Assembly (NCBI GenBank): GCA_013003675.1
Contig: JABDIP010000139.1
Span: 1-5,160 of the forward strand
DNA length: 5,160 nt
Direction: 5' to 3'
Source of the DNA: Inquilinus sp.
GTDB lineage: Bacteria; Pseudomonadota; Alphaproteobacteria; DSM-16000; Inquilinaceae
A program made the translations under genes and the position numbers. Of this stretch, positions 1-4,409 are shown piece by piece (the stretch's first letter is position 1; each line of letters opens with the position of its first letter). The notes below the pieces were generated by a model, which did no database searches, was not told the DNA's origin, and saw nothing but the letters and a program-made list of their open reading frames with translations.

Positions 1-635
1 ACGACCCGGCGACCTGGGGCGCCCCGGTCGGCAGCATGACCTTCGACGACACCGGACGCCTGCTCGGCACCTCCGGGCAGCCGCTGCCGATACCGGGCAC
101 ACCGCTCGCCCTCGGAATCGACATGTCGAGCTATACGCTGACCAACGGCGCGACCTGGGTCGACAGCGCGACCAACACCATCGACATGAATGTCGGGGTC
201 GCCGGCACGGTGGAGGGGCTGACCCAGTTCTCCGGCCAGTATCTGGTGACCCAGATCGAGCAGGACGGCGTCCAGTTCGGCACATTCTCCGGCGTCCAGA
301 TCGACGATGAGGGCTATGTCAGCGCCCTGTTCGACAACGGCCGCAACATCCGCATCTACCAGATCCCGCTGGCCACCTTCCCCAACCCGAACGGACTGGA
401 GGCACAGACCGGCAACGTCTTCATCGAGACATCGGGGTCCGGCCAGTTCTTCCTGCGGGCACCGAGCACCGGCGGCGCCGGCGCCATCGAATCGGGCGCC
501 CTGGAGGCCTCGACCGTCGATCTGGCGACCGAGTTCACCACCATGATCATCACCCAGCGGGCCTATTCGGCCAGTGCGAAGATCATCACCACGGCCGACG
601 AAATGTTGGATGAACTTGTTCGGATCAAACGTTAA
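1..635 (+). CDS. flgE: Flagellar hook protein FlgE, C-terminal part (5' end outside window)
   Basis: FlgE polymerises outside the cell into the curved hook that joins rod to filament; it is exported by the flagellar type III system. The frame is open from base 3 (GAC) to the TAA at 633-635, giving 210 residues; the ATG at 36 is internal because the frame continues upstream without a stop. The middle of the fragment has the FlgE-type beta-rich stretch (GLTQFSG, then QDGVQFG, IDDEGYVSALFDNG, and IPLATFPNPNGLE). The last 45 or so residues form the conserved C-terminal helix of rod/hook axial proteins (LEASTVDLATEF, IITQRAYSASAKIITTADEML), ending in ELVRIKR. FlgF and FlgG share that tail, but the NPNGLE context and the neighbours favour FlgE. 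The following gene, sciP, is 173 bases away behind its own control region, so flgE is probably the end of its operon. Confidence 0.93.
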   Translation, partial: DPATWGAPVGSMTFDDTGRLLGTSGQPLPIPGTPLALGIDMSSYTLTNGATWVDSATNTIDMNVGVAGTVEGLTQFSGQYLVTQIEQDGVQFGTFSGVQIDDEGYVSALFDNGRNIRIYQIPLATFPNPNGLEAQTGNVFIETSGSGQFFLRAPSTGGAGAIESGALEASTVDLATEFTTMIITQRAYSASAKIITTADEMLDELVRIKR

Positions 636-666
636 CGAAACGGGTTACTGAAAAACGAGGTAAATC

Positions 667-698
667 CCGGCCGATCGTATCTATTGGCGATCGGCCGG
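667..698. repeat. 11-bp perfect inverted repeat between flgE and sciP
   Basis: CCGGCCGATCG at 667-677 is the exact reverse complement of CGATCGGCCGG at 688-698, with a 10-base loop (678-687). It starts 31 bases after the flgE stop. No T-run follows on the plus strand, so it is not a standard intrinsic terminator. It could stabilise the 3' end of flgE mRNA, act as a weak terminator, or be an operator for the sciP promoter. The structure is seen directly; the role is inferred. Confidence 0.6.
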
Positions 699-703
699 AT
701 CGA

Positions 704-721
704 TTCAATTACGTTCAATTA
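704..721. repeat. Direct repeat TTCAATTA x2, phased at 10 bp
   Basis: TTCAATTA occurs at 704-711 and again at 714-721, start to start 10 bp, so both copies face the same side of the helix. The first copy overlaps a GATTC at 702-706, a GANTC site of the kind methylated by CcrM in many Alphaproteobacteria. The second copy runs into TTAACC (719-724), which carries a CtrA-like half site. This is an AT-rich island between two GC-rich genes, in the expected sciP promoter zone. The binding protein, if any, is unknown. Confidence 0.5.
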
Positions 722-731
722 ACCTCGTTCC

Positions 732-746
732 TTAGCCCTTTCTTAA
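732..746 (+). promoter_or_regulatory. Candidate CtrA box upstream of sciP
   Basis: The sequence TTAG-CCCTTTC-TTAA matches the CtrA consensus TTAA-N7-TTAA at seven of eight defined positions with the exact 7-base spacing. It lies 62 bases before the preferred sciP start. Regulation of sciP by CtrA is known in Caulobacter. A loose promoter pair may exist around it (TTAGCC at 732-737 and CATACC at 756-761, 18 bases apart), but that pair is weak. Confidence 0.45.
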
Positions 747-796
747 AAGCAAAAGCATACCTTCCAGGTTTGCATCAGACGTTCAGGATCGGGCGT

Positions 797-801
797 AGGA
801 G
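797..801 (+). promoter_or_regulatory. Ribosome binding site that sets the sciP start
   Basis: AGGAG lies 7 bases before the ATG at 809. It would fall inside the coding sequence if the ATG at 770 were used, so it argues for the shorter, 100-residue SciP. Confidence 0.75.
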
Positions 802-808
802 CTTTTTG

Positions 809-1111
809 ATGAGGCAGTCGCAGGATGCGCGCCAGCGCGCTGTGATCGGACCGGCAGGCAAGCCGCTGTCCCTAGAGGACTTGCCGTCGCCGAACACCAA
901 GCGCTGGGTCAGCCGCCGCAAGGCGGAGGTCGTCACGGCCGTCCGCAGCGGGCTGCTGAGCCTGGAGGGTGCCTGCGCGCGCTACAACATCTCCATCGAG
1001 GAGTTCCTGTCCTGGCAGCGCCTGATCGAGACCCACGGCGTGCCCGGGCTGCGGGCGACCCGCCTGCAGGACTATCGGCAGCCGGCACCGGCCGGTGGCC
1101 TGGCCGACTAG
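809..1111 (+). CDS. sciP: CtrA inhibitor SciP (DUF1153 family)
   Basis: SciP is a small helix-turn-helix protein that, in Caulobacter, binds the cell-cycle response regulator CtrA and prevents it from recruiting RNA polymerase, so repressing CtrA targets that include flagellar genes. The 100-residue product carries the family core almost unbroken: VIGPAGKPLSLEDLP (residues 12-26), PNTKRWVSRRKAEVV (28-42), SGLLSLEGACARYNISIEEF (47-66), LSWQRLIETHG (67-77) and GLRATRLQDYR (80-90). The HTH spans roughly residues 36-75. I chose the ATG at 809 because AGGAG sits at 797-801 with a 7-base spacer and the family core begins about ten residues later. An in-frame ATG at 770 would add 13 residues (MHQTFRIGRRSFL) that have no family look and no good ribosome binding site. 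The gene stands alone, with its own control region before it and an intrinsic terminator 26 bases after its stop. Confidence 0.93.
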   Translation: MRQSQDARQRAVIGPAGKPLSLEDLPSPNTKRWVSRRKAEVVTAVRSGLLSLEGACARYNISIEEFLSWQRLIETHGVPGLRATRLQDYRQPAPAGGLAD

Positions 1112-1136
1112 CCCGCCGCCGCGCCACCGATTCGAC

Positions 1137-1166
1137 AACGCCGTCCGCGCCGGATGGCGTTTTTTA
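1137..1166 (+). terminator. Intrinsic terminator after sciP
   Basis: Bases 1137-1146 pair with 1152-1161 as a 10-bp stem (AACGCCGTCC against GGATGGCGTT, with one G-T wobble) around a 5-base loop GCGCC at 1147-1151. It is followed by a T-rich run (1160-1165 all T, then ATT). It lies 26 bases after the sciP stop and works on the plus strand only. It would isolate sciP transcription from the fliF operon. Confidence 0.85.
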
Positions 1167-1335
1167 TTGCCCGCCGAGTGCCCAGCCCTCTCCTCGTTCA
1201 TATGGCTCCGGCCCGCGCCGCCGCCCGGCGCCGATTCGACCCGTGTCGCAAGGGCGCCATAACATCCAAATCCGATCATATTTTTTACTTTGTTTCGCAA
1301 GCCAGTTGTACTTTGGCTTCATTAGTATCGGACTA

Positions 1336-1348
1336 GGCAATAATTGCC
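1336..1348. promoter_or_regulatory. 13-bp palindrome GGCAAT-A-ATTGCC, possible operator
   Basis: The arms GGCAAT (1336-1341) and ATTGCC (1343-1348) are perfect around one central base. The palindrome ends 7 bases before the TTAACC of the CtrA-like box, about 90 bases before fliF. In Caulobacter the fliF promoter is repressed by FlbD through a dyad site (ftr) near the promoter, and this palindrome is in a comparable place. The link to FlbD is inference from position and symmetry only. Confidence 0.4.
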
Positions 1349-1355
1349 GGTACTT

Positions 1356-1370
1356 TTAACCATCCTTTCA
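1356..1370 (+). promoter_or_regulatory. Candidate CtrA box upstream of fliF
   Basis: TTAA-CCATCCT-TTCA matches TTAA-N7-TTAA at seven of eight positions, and the first half-site reads TTAAC. It lies 56 bases before the fliF start. CtrA activation of the fliF operon is established in Caulobacter. With one degenerate half, a chance match in this AT-rich stretch is possible. Confidence 0.35.
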
Positions 1371-1425
1371 GTACATGGCATTTAGCGTCCCTAAGAAGAA
1401 GTGAAACCCCCGGGACCGCCAACCC

Positions 1426-3117
1426 TTGGACGCTTTCTCTCAGACCCTACGCAGCCTCGGCCCTGCCCGGCTTGCGGCGATCGGCGCGGTGGCCATCGGC
1501 CTCATCGCCTTCTTCGCTTTCGTGACGACGCGGCTGTCGACCGGCGACATGTCGCTGCTCTATGCCGACCTCGACCTGACCGACAGCGGCGAGATCGTCA
1601 CCAAGCTGGACGAGTTGGCGCTCCCCTATCAGATCCGCGGCAATGGCGGCAGCATCATGGTGCCGGCCGACCAGGTCGCCCGCGCCCGCCTGCTGATGGC
1701 CCAGGAGGGGCTGCCGAAGGGCGGCTCGCTCGGCTATGAGATCTTCGATCGGACCGAAGGGTTCGGCAGTTCCAGCTTCATGCAGAACGTCAATCGGCTG
1801 CGCGCGCTGGAAGGCGAGCTGGCGCGGACCATCGGCACCATCGCCAGCGTGCGCCAGGCCCGGGTGCATCTGGTGCTGCCGGAACGGGAACTGTTCAGCC
1901 GCGACCGGCAGGACCCCAGCGCCTCGGTCTTCCTGCGCGCCCGCGGCGGCCTGTCGTCGCAGCAGATCGTCGCGATCCAGCATCTGGTGGCGGCGGCGGT
2001 GCCGCGATTGCAGCCGCAGAATATCTCCATCGTCGACGACCGCGGCACCCTTCTGGCGCGCGGCACCAACAGCGACGCCCCCGGCCTCGGCCAGTCGAAC
2101 GCCGAGGAGATGCGGCGCGCCTACGAGATGCGGCTGTCGCAGCAGATCGAGGATCTGCTGGCGCGCTCGGTCGGCGTCGGCCGGGTCCGCGCCCAGGTCA
2201 GCGCGGTGATGGATTTCGACCGGGTCGTCTCCACCGAGGAGATCTACGACCCCAACAGCCAGGTCGCCCGCTCGACCCAGCTGGTCGACGAGGAGGCCGA
2301 GTCGAGCGAGGGCGACGGGCTGGACCCGGTGTCGGTGGCCGGCAACCTGCCGGAGGCCGACGCGCTGGCGCCGCTCGGCGGCGGCTCCTCCGCCAGCAAC
2401 CGCTCGAACCGCACCCAGGAAACCGTCAATTTCGAGATCAGCCGCAAGGTGCTGAACGTCGAGCACGAATCCGGCACCGTCGAACGGCTGTCGGTGGCGG
2501 TGCTGGTCGACGGGCTGTACGAGACCGGCGCCGACGGCGAGAGCACCTATCAGCCGCGCGGCGAGGAGGAAATGGCACAGCTCGACACCCTGGTGCGCAC
2601 GGCGATCGGCTACGACGCCAATCGCGGCGACACCATCGAGGTCGTCAACATGCGCTTCGCCGCCGCCGAGGATTCGGCGTTCGCCGAGGAGGAAGGCCTG
2701 CTGATGGGGCTGACCCGCCAGGACATCCTGCGGATCGCCGAGATGGCGGTGATGGCGGTGGTCGCGCTGCTGGTGATCCTGCTCGTCGTGCGGCCGCTGA
2801 TGGCGCGGATAATGGATATCGGCCAGGAGGCGCCGGCCGAGGCCGGCTACGACGCGCTGCTGCCCGACGGCGCCCAGACCCACCGCGCGCTGGTCGGGCC
2901 GATCGGCAGCGATCTGGCGCCCGCCGGCGGCGGCGAGGCCGGCGGCGCGATGGTCTCGGCGGAAGAGGACGAGGAAGGGCTGGACGGCAGCATCGACATC
3001 GCCCGGATCGATGGCCGCGTCCGCGCCTCCTCGGTCCGCAAGATCGGCGAGATCGTCGACAAGCACCCCGAGGAGTCGATCTCGATCATCCGCAACTGGA
3101 TCTATCAGGAAAGCTGA
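1426..3117 (+). CDS. fliF: Flagellar MS-ring protein FliF
   Basis: FliF forms the MS ring in the inner membrane, the base on which rod, export gate and rotor assemble. The product has 563 residues, close to the 560 of Salmonella FliF. Transmembrane helix 1 is at about 15-36 (RLAAIGAVAIGLIAFFAFV). The periplasmic YscJ/FliF ring-building motifs follow at about 45-220, including IMVPADQVARARLLMAQEGLP, FMQNVNRLRALEGELARTI and ARVHLVLPERELF. The FliF C-terminal domain spans about 225-415, interrupted by a low-complexity acidic and Ser/Gly stretch at 287-330. Helix 2 is at about 437-458 (AEMAVMAVVALLVILLVVRPL). A flexible Ala/Gly/acidic linker follows, then the FliG-binding tail at 530-563 ending in IRNWIYQES. 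The start must be the TTG at 1426: a TGA in frame at 1402-1404 rules out anything further upstream, and the next start (GTG 1489) would cut into helix 1. The ribosome binding site is poor (see findings). It heads the fliF-fliG-fliH operon. Confidence 0.95.
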   Translation: MDAFSQTLRSLGPARLAAIGAVAIGLIAFFAFVTTRLSTGDMSLLYADLDLTDSGEIVTKLDELALPYQIRGNGGSIMVPADQVARARLLMAQEGLPKGGSLGYEIFDRTEGFGSSSFMQNVNRLRALEGELARTIGTIASVRQARVHLVLPERELFSRDRQDPSASVFLRARGGLSSQQIVAIQHLVAAAVPRLQPQNISIVDDRGTLLARGTNSDAPGLGQSNAEEMRRAYEMRLSQQIEDLLARSVGVGRVRAQVSAVMDFDRVVSTEEIYDPNSQVARSTQLVDEEAESSEGDGLDPVSVAGNLPEADALAPLGGGSSASNRSNRTQETVNFEISRKVLNVEHESGTVERLSVAVLVDGLYETGADGESTYQPRGEEEMAQLDTLVRTAIGYDANRGDTIEVVNMRFAAAEDSAFAEEEGLLMGLTRQDILRIAEMAVMAVVALLVILLVVRPLMARIMDIGQEAPAEAGYDALLPDGAQTHRALVGPIGSDLAPAGGGEAGGAMVSAEEDEEGLDGSIDIARIDGRVRASSVRKIGEIVDKHPEESISIIRNWIYQES

Positions 3118-3210
3118 GACCGGCGTGACGCGGCCAGCCACAGGAACCCGACACGAAATGACCACATCGATATCAAGATGTTGCTGGGCCTTTCCCACCA
3201 CTCGATCGTC

Positions 3211-3281
3211 ATTCCCGCGAAGGCGGGAATCTCGATGAGACCGGCGCCCTTGCGTCTCGAGATTCCCGCCTTCGCGGGAAT
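3211..3281. repeat. REPIN-like element: two REP palindromes in inverted orientation
   Basis: Copy 1 (3211-3230) folds as ATTCCCGC-GAAG-GCGGGAAT. Copy 2 (3262-3281) folds as ATTCCCGC-CTTC-GCGGGAAT. The two copies are also inverted relative to each other: 3211-3235 is a perfect 25-base reverse complement of 3257-3281, with a 21-base spacer. CGTC precedes copy 1 (3207-3210), and GACG (3288-3291) follows copy 2 in mirrored position. Such GTCATTCCCGCG-type palindromes are dispersed in many copies in proteobacterial genomes and are mobilised by RAYT-type transposases; none is encoded here. Each copy carries one GANTC site (3227-3231 and 3261-3265). The element could fold as two small hairpins or one long one in the fliF-fliG mRNA. 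Confidence 0.85.
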
Positions 3282-3326
3282 GGCGATGACGTTGGAACGG
3301 CTGGTCCGTATCCCATTGTCTTGCAA

Positions 3327-3343
3327 CGGCTCACTCCGAGCCG
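3327..3343 (+). other. Small hairpin in the fliG leader
   Basis: CGGCTC (3327-3332) pairs with GAGCCG (3338-3343) around a 5-base loop ACTCC. It ends 27 bases before the fliG ATG and has no T-run, so it is not a terminator. It may shape the leader structure near the ribosome binding site; chance is also possible in GC-rich DNA. Confidence 0.3.
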
Positions 3344-3370
3344 GGCACTGAGGGCGAATAGGCAAACACC

Positions 3371-4396
3371 ATGTCGTCGTTGCGCGTACGTGAGGACTAT
3401 CGGGGGCTGAGCGGCCCCGAGAAGGCGTCGATCCTGTTGCTCGCCCTGGGCGAGGAACAGGCGGCGCGGCTGTTCGTCTTCATGGACGAGGACGAGATCA
3501 AGGAACTGTCCCAGACCATGGCGTTGCTGGGCACGGTGAGTTCGACCCTGGTCGAACGGCTGTGCGTCGAGTTCGTCGAGCAGATCTCCTCCACCGGCGC
3601 GCTGGTCGGTACCTACGACAGCACCGAGCGGCTGCTGGCCAAGGTGCTCGACCGCGAGAAGGTCGACGCGATCATGGAGGAGATCCGCGGTCCGGCCGGC
3701 CGGACGATGTGGGAGAAGCTGGCCAATGTCAGCGAGGCGGTGCTCGCCAACTACCTGAAGAACGAATACCCGCAGACCGTGGCGGTGGTGTTGTCGAAGG
3801 TCAAGCCCGACCACGCCGCCCGGGTCCTGGCGCTGCTGCCCGACAGCTTCGCGCTGGAGGTGGTGATGCGCATGCTGCGCATGGAATCGGTGCAGAAGGA
3901 GGTCCTCGACGACGTCGAGCGCACCCTGCGCAACGAGTTCATGTCGAACCTGGCGCGCACCAACCGCCGCGACGCGCACGAGATGATGGCCGAGATCTTC
4001 AACAACCTCGATCGCCAGACCGAGTCCAAGTTCATCACCGCGCTGGAGGAGCGCAGCACCGAGAGCGCGGAGAAGATCAAGGCGCTGATGTTCACCTTCG
4101 AGGACCTCGGCAAGCTCGACCCGACCGGGGTGCAGACGCTGCTGCGCGCGGTGGAGAAGGACAAGATGGCGCTGGCCCTGAAGGGCGCGTCGGAAACCCT
4201 GCGCGACCTGTTCTTCAGCAACATGTCGGAACGCGGCGGCAAGCTGCTGCGCGAGGACATGCAGGCGATGGGTCCGGTGCGCCTGAAGGAGGTCGACGAG
4301 GCGCAGACCTACATGGTGCAGCTCGCCAAGGATTTGGCCGCCCGCGGGGAGATCGTGATCTCCGAGGGCAAGGCCGACGACGAGCTGGTGTATTAG
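3371..4396 (+). CDS. fliG: Flagellar motor switch/rotor protein FliG
   Basis: FliG sits on the cytoplasmic face of the MS ring, transmits torque from the stator and takes part in direction switching through FliM. The 341-residue product is close to the usual 330-350. The N-terminal FliF-binding domain covers about 1-100 (LSGPEKASILLLALGEEQAA at 13-32). The middle domain spans about 105-200, with the EHPQT-type motif as NEYPQT at 131-136. The C-terminal torque domain spans about 205-341, with the MFxF motif as MFTF at 240-243. Aligned by eye with E. coli, the charged torque residues K264, R281, D288, D289 and R297 correspond to K271, R288, E295, D296 and R304, so only D288 differs, conservatively. 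The start is ATG 3371 because an in-frame TAG lies at 3359-3361; TAGG at 3359-3362 gives a modest ribosome binding site 8 bases away. fliH follows after 13 bases, so the two are co-transcribed. Confidence 0.97.
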   Translation: MSSLRVREDYRGLSGPEKASILLLALGEEQAARLFVFMDEDEIKELSQTMALLGTVSSTLVERLCVEFVEQISSTGALVGTYDSTERLLAKVLDREKVDAIMEEIRGPAGRTMWEKLANVSEAVLANYLKNEYPQTVAVVLSKVKPDHAARVLALLPDSFALEVVMRMLRMESVQKEVLDDVERTLRNEFMSNLARTNRRDAHEMMAEIFNNLDRQTESKFITALEERSTESAEKIKALMFTFEDLGKLDPTGVQTLLRAVEKDKMALALKGASETLRDLFFSNMSERGGKLLREDMQAMGPVRLKEVDEAQTYMVQLAKDLAARGEIVISEGKADDELVY

Positions 4397-4399
4397 GAG
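4395..4399 (+). promoter_or_regulatory. fliH ribosome binding site overlapping the fliG stop
   Basis: AGGAG at 4395-4399 shares its first two bases with the TAG stop of fliG and lies 10 bases before the fliH ATG. This suggests translational coupling of fliG and fliH. Confidence 0.65.
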
Positions 4400-4409
4400 C
4401 CCATCCGAC

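Larger units (their letters stand above)
1167..1425. other. Gene-free leader region of the fliF operon
   Basis: About 260 bases lie between the sciP terminator and fliF. The first half (to about 1258) is GC-rich, with a GATTC at 1233-1237 and no feature I can name. From about 1259 the composition turns AT-rich (for example a T6 run at 1271-1276), as expected for a promoter. This part holds a 13-bp palindrome at 1336-1348 and a CtrA-like box at 1356-1370, both listed separately. The short open frames here show no family resemblance, and I see no sigma-54 -24/-12 pair with correct GG-N10-GC spacing. Confidence 0.7.
3118..3370. other. Unusually long fliF-fliG spacer
   Basis: This region is 253 bases without a gene. 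It holds a REPIN-like pair of palindromes at 3211-3281 and a small GC hairpin at 3327-3343. Bases 3118-3205 and 3292-3326 show nothing I can name. Open frames crossing it give the PRRRESR and IPAKAGI/IPAFAGM peptides typical of translated REP sequences and are not genes. No T-run follows the palindromes, so transcription probably continues into fliG, though perhaps reduced. Confidence 0.75.

Noticed and set aside
1154..1336. 60-residue frame between sciP and fliF
   Set aside because: It begins inside the terminator stem, lacks a ribosome site and has no recognisable features.
1336..1347. Possible sigma-54 promoter (GG...GC) before fliF
   Set aside because: The spacing between GG and GC is 8 bases, not the required 10.
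1401..1739. 112-residue frame from GTG 1401
   Set aside because: It runs off-frame inside fliF and is Pro/Arg-rich. Only its start region is of interest, as discussed for the fliF start.
3164..3181. ACATC/GATGT mini-hairpin in the fliF-fliG spacer
   Set aside because: Five-base arms with an 8-base loop are expected by chance.
1447..3201. 584-residue open frame on the minus strand across fliF
   Set aside because: It is an antisense shadow of a GC-rich gene: composition is dominated by His, Arg, Ala, Asp and Gly with no domain, and it covers the complete fliF.
3211..3281. Two-copy repeat as a possible CRISPR remnant or terminator
   Set aside because: The copies are inverted relative to each other, not direct repeats, and no spacer series or T-run exists; REP/REPIN fits better.
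3105..3365. 86-residue minus-strand frame in the fliF-fliG spacer
   Set aside because: It contains IPAKAGI and IPAFAGM, the signature of REP palindromes read as protein; no ribosome site or family resemblance.
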